Origin: an uncultured Cohaesibacter sp.
Lineage (GTDB): Bacteria; Pseudomonadota; Alphaproteobacteria; Rhizobiales; Cohaesibacteraceae
Assembly: GCF_963682185.1 (NCBI RefSeq)
Contig: NZ_OY821667.1
Span: forward strand, 1,160,109-1,224,108
Length of the DNA: 64,000 nt
Direction: 5' to 3'
Shown here: piece by piece, positions 8,835 through 18,118 of the stretch
Layout: each line of letters starts with the position of its first letter
How positions within the stretch are numbered: position 1 is the first letter of the stretch
Translations under genes and position numbers: made by a program
The notes under the pieces: generated by a model
Seen by the model: the letters and a program-made list of their open reading frames with translations, nothing else
Database searches by the model: none
Told to the model about the DNA's origin: nothing

Positions 8835-9633
8835 CCGCATTGAAAGCCTGTTTGACTTGCGGGGCAAAAGCGCCCTTGTCACAGGCGGCGCAGCAAATAT
8901 AGGCTTCGCAGCGGCGAACATTCTCGCCGCTGCTGGGGCCTCTGTTGCCATTTCCTCGCGCAGCATAAGCCGCGCCGAAGAAGCTTGCGACAAGCTCCGT
9001 GCCGAACATGGCAACAACTGTCTGGCTTTGGAGCTGGATCATACGGAACCTGAATCCATCGACGCGGCAGCCAGCGCCTTCTTCAACTGGTGCCCGGCTT
9101 GTGACATCCTCATCAACAATGCAGGTGGTGGGGTTGGTGCGTCGGTTGCCAAACTGTTCGAACGCACGCCTTCCGATATCCGTGCCATGATTGATAGCAA
9201 CCTGACGGGCCCTCTGCTCTGCTGCCGCACCTTTGGCAAAAGCATGGCCGATCAGGGGCACGGCAAAATCATCAATTTCGGCTCGATTGCTGCCATTGTC
9301 GGGCGGGACAGGCGCATCTACGAGCCAGCCGACATGCTCGGTCAGCCCGTTGACTATGCCGCAGCCAAGGGAGGCATCCTCGCCATGACCCGCGATCTGG
9401 CTGGCTATCTCGGCCCGATGGGGGTGAATGTCAATGCCATCTCCCCCGGAGGCATCGAGCGCAACCATCACCCCGCGTTTGTCTCGGGCTATAGCGATCT
9501 CACACCACTGGGGCGTATGGGGCGGGAACCGGACGATCTGGAAGGGGCTATTCTCTTCCTCGCCTCCTCCGCCTCGGACTATGTCCATGGGCATAATCTG
9601 GTGATTGACGGAGGCTTCTCTGTCTGGAAGTGA
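8827..9633 (+). CDS. Short-chain dehydrogenase/reductase of the sialic-acid operon
   Basis: NAD(P)-dependent oxidoreductase of the SDR family, 268 residues. Seen motifs are the dinucleotide-binding TGGAANIG (residues ~19-26), NNAGGG, the catalytic Ser in NFGSIAA and Tyr-x-x-x-Lys (YAAAK). The C-terminus has the usual VIDGGFS. Its ATG lies within the end of nanA, so it is translationally coupled to the lyase and probably acts on a product of sialic-acid cleavage. No nanE or nanK is next to it. N-acyl-D-mannosamine 1-dehydrogenase is a known SDR activity and would fit, but gluconate-type or sugar dehydrogenases of this fold are also possible. Confidence 0.8.
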   Translation: MPSRIESLFDLRGKSALVTGGAANIGFAAANILAAAGASVAISSRSISRAEEACDKLRAEHGNNCLALELDHTEPESIDAAASAFFNWCPACDILINNAGGGVGASVAKLFERTPSDIRAMIDSNLTGPLLCCRTFGKSMADQGHGKIINFGSIAAIVGRDRRIYEPADMLGQPVDYAAAKGGILAMTRDLAGYLGPMGVNVNAISPGGIERNHHPAFVSGYSDLTPLGRMGREPDDLEGAILFLASSASDYVHGHNLVIDGGFSVWK

Positions 9634-9655
9634 CGGGAGCCCGCAGGATGTCATC

Positions 9656-9691
9656 AAAAAAGGAGGATAGCGCCAGCGCTATCCTCCTTTT
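9656..9691. terminator. Bidirectional intrinsic terminator
   Basis: A 13-bp perfect stem (AGGAGGATAGCGC, 9661-9673, and its complement 9676-9688) is flanked by A5 on the left and T3-4 on the right. It sits between the convergent SDR and aspartase genes and should stop transcription from both sides. Confidence 0.85.
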
Positions 9692-9723
9692 CATTCCAAT
9701 CAGAATATGAATACTGTGACCAA

Positions 9724-11595
9724 TCAGGCATCGCCAGCGGAGCGCGGGTCCGTCATGGTTTCCGGCTTCAAGATCTCGTCCAGTTCGTCCTGCGAGAGAA
9801 GCTTCTTCTGCAGAACCAGATCATAGACCGTCTCGTTGGTCTTGAGCGCCTGCTTGGCGATTGCAGCAGACTGCTCATAGCCGATATGGGGCACCAGTGC
9901 CGTCACCAGTCCGATGCTCGACTGCACATAGCCAAGGCAGACATCCCGGTTCGCCTCAATGCCCTCGACACAGCGCGATGCCAGTGTCACACAGCCGTTT
10001 TTGAGGATCATCATGCCGTGCAGAAGATCATAGGCAATCAGAGGCTCGCCCATGCAAAGCTCCAACTCGCTCGCCTCGGCGGCCATGGACACCACGCTGT
10101 CATAGCCCATAACCTGATAACAGATCTGGTTCACAAGCTCCGGAATGACCGGGTTTACCTTACCCGGCATAATGGAAGATCCCGGCTGCATGGGCGGCAG
10201 ATTGATTTCATTGAGGCCACAGCGCGGCCCCGAAGACAACCAACGCAAATCATTGCAAATCTTTGAAATCTGCACCGCCGCAAGCTTGAGCATCGCCGAC
10301 ATCTGCACGAATTTGCCCGCATTCTGTGTTGCTTCAACCAGATTGGGAGCAAGACGCAGAGTAAAGCCGCCAACCTCTGACAGTTTTTCGACGACAAGCG
10401 GCGCATAGCCAGATGGACTGTTGATCCCCGTGCCGATCGCCGTCGCGCCCATATTGACGGCCTGCATGGCAAGTGCGGCCTCTTCAAGCGAAGCAATGGC
10501 GCCCTCGATCATGACCGCATAGGCGCTGAATTCCTGTCCCAGTGTCATGGGCACGGCATCCTGATTTTCCGTGCGCCCCATTTTCAGGACATCCTGAAAT
10601 TCCTCGGCCTTGCGGGCCAGCGCCCCGCGCAATGCATTCATTGCCCGCACAAGATTGCGATTGGAAAGCAGCACCGCCAGCTTGATGGCTGTCGGGTAGG
10701 AATCATTGGTCGACTGGGAGCAGTTCACATGGTCGTTGGGATGCAGATGCCGATAATCGCCCTTGTCATAGCCCATCAATTCAAGACCACGATTGGCGAT
10801 GACTTCATTGGCATTCATGTTGGTTGAGGTGCCTGCCCCACCTTGAAACATATCAACCTTGAAATGCTCATGCAGTTTGCCATCCAGAATTTCTTCGCAA
10901 GCACCGCAAATGGCCTTCATACGCGCTTCATCAAGTCTGCCGAGCTGATAGTTGGCCAAGGCAGCCGCCTTTTTGACCATGGCCAACGCCTCGATCATGT
11001 GATCGAAATTGTTAAGCCGCACGCCCGAGATCGGGAAATTCTCCAGCGCCCGCTGGGTCTGCACGCCGTAATAGACGGAATCGGAAAGTTCCCGCGTGCC
11101 CAATGAGTCGCTCTCCTGCCGGAAGCCGCTCATCTCTACATCGAGGGTCTTGCTGGTCTGGTAAAGCTTGTTGGACAAAACACGCAAGCGCCGATTGATG
11201 CCAACCGCAATCTGCGAGACGATTTTGTAGAACAATTCAGGCTGATTGGCCTTGATGTCTTCAATTCGCTCGCGGGAGATCTGCCAGATTTTCACACCAT
11301 TGCGCGTAACGGCACCATTGGAATGGGCATCGCCTTCAAGAAAGGCTCCCTCCGCAATAAGGGCTCCGGCGATCATGGTTCCAATCTTGCGAGAGGCCCC
11401 ATGCAGACCACGAACAAGCTCGAGATCCCCTTCAAGGATCACTCCGGCCCAGAGGCGCGGCGTGGATTCCTGAAAGATCCATTCATTGGCCTGATAGGTG
11501 ACCACCTTGCCTTCAGAAAAGAAGACGGCCAGTTCCTCAGCTCCGATACCCGCGTTGAGCGCGGCCTGTCGGAGAATGCTATTTTCGATTTTCAT
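9724..11595 (-). CDS. Aspartate ammonia-lyase with N-terminal cNMP-binding-like domain
   Basis: Catalyses reversible deamination of L-aspartate to fumarate and ammonia. The 623-residue protein is about 150 residues longer than a normal aspartase. Residues ~20-145 form a cyclic-nucleotide-binding (Crp-like) beta-roll, and residues ~160-623 form the aspartase, with GTSTNMNANE (256-265), the NCSQSTNDSYPTA motif and the catalytic-loop signature GSSIMPGKVNP (472-482). The canonical Arg of the cNMP phosphate-binding cassette is not obvious, so the ligand is unknown. I used the ATG at 11595; a GTG at 11652 would add 19 residues. It is last in a minus-strand group with an M20 peptidase and DcuC. An inverted repeat at 11671-11688 and a TGCCTTGCAAGGCA palindrome (11714-11727) lie upstream. 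Confidence 0.88.
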   Translation of the reverse strand: MKIENSILRQAALNAGIGAEELAVFFSEGKVVTYQANEWIFQESTPRLWAGVILEGDLELVRGLHGASRKIGTMIAGALIAEGAFLEGDAHSNGAVTRNGVKIWQISRERIEDIKANQPELFYKIVSQIAVGINRRLRVLSNKLYQTSKTLDVEMSGFRQESDSLGTRELSDSVYYGVQTQRALENFPISGVRLNNFDHMIEALAMVKKAAALANYQLGRLDEARMKAICGACEEILDGKLHEHFKVDMFQGGAGTSTNMNANEVIANRGLELMGYDKGDYRHLHPNDHVNCSQSTNDSYPTAIKLAVLLSNRNLVRAMNALRGALARKAEEFQDVLKMGRTENQDAVPMTLGQEFSAYAVMIEGAIASLEEAALAMQAVNMGATAIGTGINSPSGYAPLVVEKLSEVGGFTLRLAPNLVEATQNAGKFVQMSAMLKLAAVQISKICNDLRWLSSGPRCGLNEINLPPMQPGSSIMPGKVNPVIPELVNQICYQVMGYDSVVSMAAEASELELCMGEPLIAYDLLHGMMILKNGCVTLASRCVEGIEANRDVCLGYVQSSIGLVTALVPHIGYEQSAAIAKQALKTNETVYDLVLQKKLLSQDELDEILKPETMTDPRSAGDA

Positions 11596-11894
11596 TTGTC
11601 TGCTCGTATAGGAAATTTGGGCAATGAGAGGCGGCGCTTTCGGGTGCTCCACCAGAGAATGCCAAGGGCCTCATGTGCGAACACATGACACAATGCCACT
11701 TGCAGGACAGATCTGCCTTGCAAGGCAAAAATCAGGCTTCGAGCGGCCCGGTGGGGTCGGGGGAAGGAGAGCGACTGCACTTCCTCCCATAAGAAAGAGA
11801 AAAGTGCAGAAAAGCGTCCTGTCTGCATAATCAGGAATGCAGACAGGACCGCAGCACGATCCGGTCGCGCAAAAGTGGGGTCTAGGGGGCCGGA

Positions 11895-13031
11895 TCAGCT
11901 GTTTTTGAAATCACGTACGATTTCGACAAGAAGGGCAAAGCGCTCGGCAATACTGTCTACTTCGAGATACTCTTCACGGCTATGCGCCCGACCGCCAATC
12001 GGCCCCATGCCATCGATCGTGGGCAGGCCAAGAGAGGCCGTAAAATTACCATCCGACCCGCCACCGGTTTTCTGCCAGCCAAACTGGATATCAAGCTGCT
12101 TGGCCAGTGCGTCGATACGGCTGCACAGTGCTTTGGTTTTTTCGTTTGCATTCATCGGCGGCCGAGTCATGCCTCCGCTCACGTCAACGCGCACACCATC
12201 GGTGAAAGGCGCTTTCTGCATTGCATCGATACGATCTTGTACCCGCTGAGCCTGTTCGAGGGTGACGAGCCGAACGTCAACCTCAAGTTCCGCCTGTTCC
12301 GCAATGGCATTGACGGAAGTCCCGCCGGATACCAGACCGGCATTGAGATTGAGCCCCTCGTCAAAATTGGTCAGCTTGTGCAGCTCGATCACCCAATGGG
12401 CAAGCTCGTTGACAGCACTGGCCCCATTTTGCGGGTCAACACCGGAATGGGCCGCCTTGCCATGAAAGGCCATATGATAGCGACAGCAGCCCTTGCGCTC
12501 AAAGACAAGATCGCCATTGGCGCGGGCCGGTTCCAGAATGAAGGCCTGCTTGCTTTTCGCAGCCAGTGCCTCAATCCATGGACGGGCCTTGCGCGACCCG
12601 ATCTCTTCATGGCTGTTGAACGCAACGCAGATCGAGGGCATCGCCTCGCCGCTTTGATGGAGGGTGCGCGCAAGATAGAGCGCAAACAGATCCCCTGCCT
12701 TCATATCCATAACGCCGGGGCCATAAGCCCGACCGTCCTTAATGCGGAAAGGTCTTTCTGCTGCGGTTCCCTTTGGGAAGACCGTGTCCATATGGCCCAG
12801 AATGAGGATATCGAACGTGTCCCCGGCATTCGGGCTGCGCATTTCCAGACAAGGAGCCAGATCGTCATCAACCTCATGGCTGGACACCTGCCATCCAAGC
12901 TTTGTGAATTCCTCGGTAAAAAACTCCGAAACCTTGAGAACGCCAGCCCTGTCGTGGCTGCCACTGTCGATATTGACCAGAGTTTCAAGGTCTTTGAGAT
13001 AACTCTCGATATCTAGTGGTGTCCTGTTCAT
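11895..13031 (-). CDS. M20 family metallopeptidase (glutamate carboxypeptidase-like)
   Basis: Zinc-dependent amidohydrolase/peptidase of the M20 (CPG2/ArgE) family, about 378 residues. The metal and catalytic motifs are present: LGHMDTVF with the first His and Asp, GPGVMDMK, the Glu-Glu pair in SHEEIGS, and a late His in GGRAHSREE. A dimerisation lid domain lies between residues ~185 and 295. Members remove an acidic amino acid from folate, peptides or N-acyl groups. Between a DcuC carrier and an aspartase, a role in releasing aspartate from an N-acyl or peptide precursor is an inference. The start at 13031 has AAAGAG in front; 13037 is an alternative. Confidence 0.85.
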   Translation of the reverse strand: MNRTPLDIESYLKDLETLVNIDSGSHDRAGVLKVSEFFTEEFTKLGWQVSSHEVDDDLAPCLEMRSPNAGDTFDILILGHMDTVFPKGTAAERPFRIKDGRAYGPGVMDMKAGDLFALYLARTLHQSGEAMPSICVAFNSHEEIGSRKARPWIEALAAKSKQAFILEPARANGDLVFERKGCCRYHMAFHGKAAHSGVDPQNGASAVNELAHWVIELHKLTNFDEGLNLNAGLVSGGTSVNAIAEQAELEVDVRLVTLEQAQRVQDRIDAMQKAPFTDGVRVDVSGGMTRPPMNANEKTKALCSRIDALAKQLDIQFGWQKTGGGSDGNFTASLGLPTIDGMGPIGGRAHSREEYLEVDSIAERFALLVEIVRDFKNS

Positions 13032-13102
13032 ACGCATCTCTTTCAGACCACAGCCAGAAAGGCCACCGGTCGATTCTACTCATTTGGAAATTGGAAAAAG
13101 AA

Positions 13103-13126
13103 GGGAAGTGGGAATGCCCACTCCCC
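13103..13126 (-). terminator. Possible attenuator hairpin between dcuC and the M20 gene
   Basis: An AGTGGG/CCCACT stem with flanking GGG/CCC lies in the 100-base gap. Read on the minus strand it is followed by TTCTTTTTCC, so it may be a weak terminator or attenuator inside the operon. Confidence 0.4.
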
Positions 13127-13144
13127 ATTGTTTGCATGGAATCT

Positions 13145-14518
13145 TCAGGCAAAGATTACAGAAATGAGTACCACGGTTACGATGCCGCCGACAACTGGCA
13201 GGGCCGTACGCTTGACGATGTCGATCGGGGTGCAATTGCCCGCATCACTCACTGCGATGATGACACCTGCGACAGGAGACATGGAGCGCGCCAGACCGGC
13301 GACCAGCTGCATCGGCAGCAACATGGACACAGCCGTTGCACCAAAGCTGGAAGCAATATTGGGAGCCAGATGCCCAAAGGAGAAGAAAGCCGCATTGCCG
13401 GAGCCGGTGATAACAGCAATCACTGTCACCATCAGGCACATGACGATGGTCATGGCGGTAATGCCAAAACCGGCATTCTGCGCTGCATCGATGAGGAAGT
13501 TGACCATGCCGATGGTCTTCAGACCGGCAGCAAAGACTTCCGCACAAACGATCAGGCTGACGATGCGGGCAAACATCTTGCCCATGCCGTCAAAGAAGGC
13601 CATGAAACCCTTGGCGGCATCCTTGCCATTGCGGTGCCGGATCAGCTCGCAAACGAAGGCGAACAGGGCACCGATGATCATGGCTGTCACCACATTGAGC
13701 TTCACAGAGCTGATCAGCAGCTTGGAGAAAATCAGGATCAGGGATAACGGAATGATCGGCAGCAGCGCATAGAAAGTCGGAGCCCGCTTGATGCTCTCAT
13801 TTTCTGTGACTTCGCGTGCCTCTTCAGCCGTAGCCACATGACCAGCCTTGCCATCGAAATAGCGTCCGGACACATAGGTAAGCAGCGAAATGACGATGAT
13901 TGCCGCAATGCCGACCGGAATCTGATGCTGGGCAAAATAGACAGCCACATCAAGTTCGGAGGTTTTGGCCGCCAGGTTGGAAGCGCCCGATGCTGGACCA
14001 AGGTCAAGTACGGCAGTGGTGCCGATCATGGCAGCAGCAGCGGCAGCGCTCACCCCCAGACGCACCAGCGTTGGGTAGAAAGTCACCAGCAAGAGCATGG
14101 CAAGGCCAGCCGCACTTGGAATGAAGATGTTGAGCACCTGCCCCACCGCATAGCCCAGAGCCAGAACCACATAAGGCGCATTCAGCAGCTTGAGCGGACG
14201 AATGGCCACATCAACCATGGCATCGGTTGCGCCGATATGGTCCATATATTTGGCAAAGCCGCCAGCAGACATGATGATCAGACCAAGGCCTGCTGCTCGA
14301 TAGGCAAGAGAACCGCGGACATAGTCGAAAATGTCAAACAGGGACAACCCTGTGCTCTTGGCATTCTTGAACAGAATGGATGTTTCTGGCTGAACCAGCA
14401 ACGTGAGACTGAGCAGCAGCAAGCCTGCGATCAGCAGCACTGTGTGGGCCTGATACTTCTTGATGATGAGCCAAGCCACCACCAAGGTAATCACTAGGCC
14501 GATTAAAAATCCGGTCAT
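13145..14518 (-). CDS. dcuC: C4-dicarboxylate carrier, DcuC family
   Basis: Inner-membrane carrier of the DcuC family, which exchanges or exports C4-dicarboxylates such as fumarate, succinate and aspartate. The 457-residue protein has about 12 hydrophobic segments and characteristic stretches: NIFIPSAAGLAMLL, LDLGPASGASN, ITGSGNAAFFSF and the late SMSPVAGVIIAVS region. The ATG at 14518 has AGGAGGAAAACT directly upstream, so the in-frame start at 14551 is not used. It is followed on the same strand by the M20 peptidase and the aspartase. Together they suggest uptake of an aspartate-type compound and conversion to fumarate. Confidence 0.88.
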   Translation of the reverse strand: MTGFLIGLVITLVVAWLIIKKYQAHTVLLIAGLLLLSLTLLVQPETSILFKNAKSTGLSLFDIFDYVRGSLAYRAAGLGLIIMSAGGFAKYMDHIGATDAMVDVAIRPLKLLNAPYVVLALGYAVGQVLNIFIPSAAGLAMLLLVTFYPTLVRLGVSAAAAAAMIGTTAVLDLGPASGASNLAAKTSELDVAVYFAQHQIPVGIAAIIVISLLTYVSGRYFDGKAGHVATAEEAREVTENESIKRAPTFYALLPIIPLSLILIFSKLLISSVKLNVVTAMIIGALFAFVCELIRHRNGKDAAKGFMAFFDGMGKMFARIVSLIVCAEVFAAGLKTIGMVNFLIDAAQNAGFGITAMTIVMCLMVTVIAVITGSGNAAFFSFGHLAPNIASSFGATAVSMLLPMQLVAGLARSMSPVAGVIIAVSDAGNCTPIDIVKRTALPVVGGIVTVVLISVIFA

Positions 14519-14676
14519 AGTTTTCCTCCTATTTGTCGCGGTCATTGCCATGGTCAGTCGGCATACACGCGATTTTGCGATTTTTGTTATTCGGAGCCGC
14601 GGCTTCAGAAGAAGTCTTTAACAGGCTTCAACCAGCAACGGCTGAAAGTTGGACAAAAGAGCCGCCCACTTGCGGA

Positions 14677-15543
14677 CTAGCGCGCTTTTGTCAAATCCGT
14701 TTCTTCGTTGAGAAACGTGGTTATGGCCCTTTCGTAACTATCAGCATCCTCCAGATAAGGGGCATGTCCGACATTGGGCAGAGTTTCATGAAGCGCAAAA
14801 GGTGTAAGCTCTTTCAGCTCAGCGCTTAGAGCGGGCTGAACAACAGGATCGCGTTCGGCAAACAGCACCTTGGTAGGCACTTCGATATGCTGGTAATGCG
14901 AGCGCAGATCGGCAAATTGCAGCATGCGGGTCGCCGTAAACAAGCCGTCCGGCCGCGTGCCAGCCGCCACATGAGCGGCCACTTCCAGCAGGAACGGATC
15001 GATGGGATGGGCAACCATGGCGCCAGCCCTTTCGCGCCCATAGGCAACCGGCCCCTCTTCCTTGAGCGCCACCATGCGACCCTGAAGCTTCTGCGTGGGA
15101 GGCGTATCGCGGGGCGCTCCATAACCGGGATGGGTACAGGAAAGCACGAGCCGGGAGACCGGCTGACGGGGGGCTGCCGCCAGCCGGGCTGCCAACACGC
15201 CACCCATTGAATGGCCGACCAGAACAGGAGCAGCAAGACCAAGCTCTGAAATGAAGCCCTGCAATTGTTTCACGAAAAGCTCGATATCGGGGTCTTCGAC
15301 ACCATCGGACTGACCATAACCGGGCGCATCCCAGGAGATCACCTGATAGCGATCAGACAGGCCTAACAACTGAAGCACCCAGCTGTCGGCACTGCCCAAC
15401 AAGCCATGCAAAAACAATATTGGCGTCCCCTCTCCCATGGCGCGAAAGGAAACCACCGAACCATTGACATCAATGCTCTGGCGGTCTGGAAGACGCGCCA
15501 TAAGGGCGTCGACGCTTGAGGGGCGGGGAGAAAGAACTGACAT
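14677..15543 (-). CDS. Alpha/beta hydrolase
   Basis: Serine hydrolase of 288 residues with a complete alpha/beta-hydrolase triad. HGLLGS gives the oxyanion hole, GHSMGG the nucleophilic Ser, ERDPVV the Asp and VGHAPYLED the His. A helical cap is present between residues ~150 and 205. It resembles esterases and C-C hydrolases of the meta-cleavage or pimeloyl-ester type, but the substrate is unknown. It lies 158 bases upstream of dcuC on the same strand and is divergent from a LysR gene, so the LysR probably controls the whole minus-strand group. No signal peptide is seen; it should be cytoplasmic. Confidence 0.85.
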   Translation of the reverse strand: MSVLSPRPSSVDALMARLPDRQSIDVNGSVVSFRAMGEGTPILFLHGLLGSADSWVLQLLGLSDRYQVISWDAPGYGQSDGVEDPDIELFVKQLQGFISELGLAAPVLVGHSMGGVLAARLAAAPRQPVSRLVLSCTHPGYGAPRDTPPTQKLQGRMVALKEEGPVAYGRERAGAMVAHPIDPFLLEVAAHVAAGTRPDGLFTATRMLQFADLRSHYQHIEVPTKVLFAERDPVVQPALSAELKELTPFALHETLPNVGHAPYLEDADSYERAITTFLNEETDLTKAR

Positions 15544-15623
15544 TGGCGAACTCGACTTGATATGCGGAATAAATGCGGGGGAATGATTGATTGCCAGCCA
15601 GTATAAGTCTTATTGAATTATAG

Positions 15624-15648
15624 TTCTTATGCATATACTATATGAGAA
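15624..15648. promoter_or_regulatory. Candidate LysR binding site
   Basis: Imperfect inverted arms TTCTTAT and ATGAGAA are 11 bases apart in the divergent AT-rich gap between the hydrolase and LysR genes. The T-N11-A layout is the usual LysR-type site. Evidence is symmetry and location only. Confidence 0.4.
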
Positions 15649-15681
15649 TATAAAATTATCTGATATTAGAACGGTTACATA

Positions 15682-16605
15682 ATGAACATTAAGGCCTTGC
15701 TTGCGTTTCAAGCGGTGATAACCGAGGGGTCCGTCAGCGGTGCAGCCCGCGCCATGCATCTGAGCCAACCCGCAGTCAGTCGTCTGATTGCCATTCTGGA
15801 AGCAGAGCTGCGGCTGACCCTGTTCAAACGCGAGAAAAAACGCCTTCGCCTGACAGAGGAAGGCAATGCCTTTAACCGCGAGGCACATCGCATTTTGGCG
15901 AGCTTGCGAGAAATCCCCGCTATCGCTGATGAAATCCGCGCCCATCGCTTCAAGCGCCTCAGGATGGTAACCATGCCGCGAACGGCACTCTCGGTCGTAG
16001 CCCCCACAGTAGCGCGCTTTTCAAAAGAGTTCCCCGAGGTCAAGCTGTCGCTCGATGTGCGCTCTCACCGAGATATCGAAAGCTGGATCAATGGCCGGGA
16101 ATATGATCTCAGCTTTGGCAATGTGCCCATCAGCTTCCTCTCAGCCAGAAGCACACCTCTTGTTCGGACCGTATTTGAAGTCCTGATGCCAACCGACCAC
16201 CCCTTCACTAAGAAAACACATGTGACACTCGAAGATCTGGCGGGTGAAACACTGGTGCAGAATTTTCCGGGCATGTTGCTGCGACGCCAGACCGACATGA
16301 TGTTCGACGCACAAAGCATCCGGATCGAGAAGGAGATCCTTGCAGGCACATCCCTGATTACCGAGCATCTTGTGGCGCATGGCGCCGGCTTGACCATCAT
16401 CGATCGCCTCAGCACGCTGGCCATGGACCCGACTCTTGTAACAACAAGGCCTCTGCTTCCCGAGCGCTGGGTATCATTCGGGGTCATTCGTCACTGCGAA
16501 GACGATCCCGACCCGATGGTTAACACCCTCGTCGACATGCTGCGCGACAAGATAGATGAATATGCGGTGCCCGGCTCAATCATTCCGGTACCCCTTGAAG
16601 AGTAA
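15682..16605 (+). CDS. LysR-family transcriptional regulator
   Basis: DNA-binding activator/repressor of 307 residues. Residues 1-60 hold the LysR winged helix (GSVSGAARAMHLSQPAVSRLI), followed by a linker helix and a two-lobed periplasmic-binding-like effector domain (~90-290). It is divergent from the alpha/beta hydrolase and dcuC group, the normal arrangement for a LysR gene and its target, so it probably responds to a metabolite of that pathway. The effector is not readable from sequence. The reading frame ends shortly before a terminator shared with the next gene. Confidence 0.9.
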   Translation: MNIKALLAFQAVITEGSVSGAARAMHLSQPAVSRLIAILEAELRLTLFKREKKRLRLTEEGNAFNREAHRILASLREIPAIADEIRAHRFKRLRMVTMPRTALSVVAPTVARFSKEFPEVKLSLDVRSHRDIESWINGREYDLSFGNVPISFLSARSTPLVRTVFEVLMPTDHPFTKKTHVTLEDLAGETLVQNFPGMLLRRQTDMMFDAQSIRIEKEILAGTSLITEHLVAHGAGLTIIDRLSTLAMDPTLVTTRPLLPERWVSFGVIRHCEDDPDPMVNTLVDMLRDKIDEYAVPGSIIPVPLEE

Positions 16606-16746
16606 ACCTAGAGTGCGATCCCAGGAGGGATTGATATTTATAGTGTGATCCTATCTTTGCCTATTTGAATGAATGCCATGGCTGCTACACAGCCAGATGG
16701 TGCCCAATCCAAACGGACCACCTAAACGAACCACAAGCCCCATACA

Positions 16747-16775
16747 AAAAGGCCGGAGGAAAACCACCGGCCTTT
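16747..16775. terminator. Intrinsic terminator
   Basis: AAAGGCCGG (16748-16756) pairs with CCGGCCTTT (16767-16775) around a 10-base loop. On the minus strand it ends in T5, so it mainly terminates the ABC binding-protein transcript; it may also stop LysR transcription. Confidence 0.8.
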
Positions 16776-16800
16776 CAGTCTCAAGCATCAGTTTCAAAAA

Positions 16801-18063
16801 TTACTGGTTGGCTTTGGCCTTGATCTCGGCCACTTCATCAGCCTGCATCATACCGGTGGTTTCAATGGCCCCGTCAGCAATCTTCCAGAGACGGAACGGA
16901 CCGGTGATATCGCCATACTGGTCAAACCCGACTGGGCCAATCACACCTTCATAGCGAATTTTCTCGCCCTTCTTGATCAGGTCCAGTGCTTTCATGAATT
17001 CTTCCGGACCAGCATAGATCGGCGTGCCTTCGGTGCCGGTGACGTCAAAGATCGCATCGCGGATCTTGTCTGCCTTGGCTTCACCAGCCTTGGCAATGGC
17101 AAGACCGACAATCGCACCCGCATCATAGGAGCGGTCTGCCGCAGGAGCATCTGGGGCAATGCCGCCGGAGAAGTCTGCAAAATTATCGTAGAAATATTTG
17201 GTCGAAGCGGTCTCATCCGTGCCCGAGGAGGTGCCATAGGCTTCATTGAGATATTGAGCGCCGACAGCCTTGATGAAGTCGGATGAGTTCATGCCATCGT
17301 TGAGCAGGAATTTCTGCGGGCCACCATTGGAAATCCAAGCACGGGCAATCGTGGCACCATCAACCGGATAGCTGACCAGATAAAGCGCATCAGGCTCACC
17401 TGAAAGCGCCGCGGTGGCTTCGGAAGAATAGTTGGCCTGCTTTTCGTTATATGGGGTTACCGAGGTGATTTCACCACCAAGAGCTTTGAAGGTGGCCGAG
17501 AATTCGCGCATCATGTTGACGCCGAAGTCATTGTTGACGTGAATGATGGCGAGCTTTTTAAGGCCCTGATCAATGGCATATTGCGCGGCTGCCGTGCCCT
17601 GTAGCGCGTCAGAGGTGATCGTGCGGAAGAAATAGCCACCGGTCTTGCCTTCCTTGCCCAACTGGGTGAGCGTCGGAGAAGATGATGCCGGAGAGACCTG
17701 AACCACCTTGGCAGGGGCTGTTACGGAAGTAAGGATCGGCAGGGAAACCGAGGAGATGATGCCACCGATAACCACCGGCACATGCTTGATATTGACCAAC
17801 TGCGTTGCCTGATCCACAGCCACGTTGCCCTGGCTCTGACTATCGCGTGTATCAGCTGTCAGGGTGCAGCCCAAAACGCCGCCCGCTTCGTTGATGTCCT
17901 TGAAGGCCATCTCAACGGCCTTGGCGCCAGCCTGCCCATAGACACCGGCCGGGCCGGTCAATTCCATGACCATACCGACTTCAACATCGCACGCCACGGC
18001 GGGTGCCATGCTTGCTCCAAGCCCCGCCAGAACGGCCAACGGTGCTAAATATGATTTCTTCAT
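16801..18063 (-). CDS. ABC transporter substrate-binding protein, Liv (branched-chain amino acid) type
   Basis: Periplasmic receptor of a HAAT-family ABC transporter, 420 residues. A signal peptide (MKKSYLAPLAVLAGLGAS, cut near AVA) precedes a type I binding fold with the typical SPASSSP and R-S-Y-D-A-G segments that contact the amino-group and carboxylate of ligands. The ATG at 18063 follows AGGAGTGTAAA. The matching permeases and ATPases are at 20.4-23.9 kb on the other strand, separated by catabolic and regulatory genes. The ligand is probably not a plain branched-chain amino acid, given the reductases around it, but it cannot be named. Confidence 0.88.
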   Translation of the reverse strand: MKKSYLAPLAVLAGLGASMAPAVACDVEVGMVMELTGPAGVYGQAGAKAVEMAFKDINEAGGVLGCTLTADTRDSQSQGNVAVDQATQLVNIKHVPVVIGGIISSVSLPILTSVTAPAKVVQVSPASSSPTLTQLGKEGKTGGYFFRTITSDALQGTAAAQYAIDQGLKKLAIIHVNNDFGVNMMREFSATFKALGGEITSVTPYNEKQANYSSEATAALSGEPDALYLVSYPVDGATIARAWISNGGPQKFLLNDGMNSSDFIKAVGAQYLNEAYGTSSGTDETASTKYFYDNFADFSGGIAPDAPAADRSYDAGAIVGLAIAKAGEAKADKIRDAIFDVTGTEGTPIYAGPEEFMKALDLIKKGEKIRYEGVIGPVGFDQYGDITGPFRLWKIADGAIETTGMMQADEVAEIKAKANQ

Positions 18064-18118
18064 TTTACACTCCTGTAGGAAGGGGCCCATCTCGGGCCTG
18101 TTTGGCGAAGGCTTAAGC

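Noticed and set aside
11982..13016. 344-codon plus-strand frame opposite the M20 peptidase gene
   Set aside because: Antisense shadow of a gene with clear metallopeptidase motifs.
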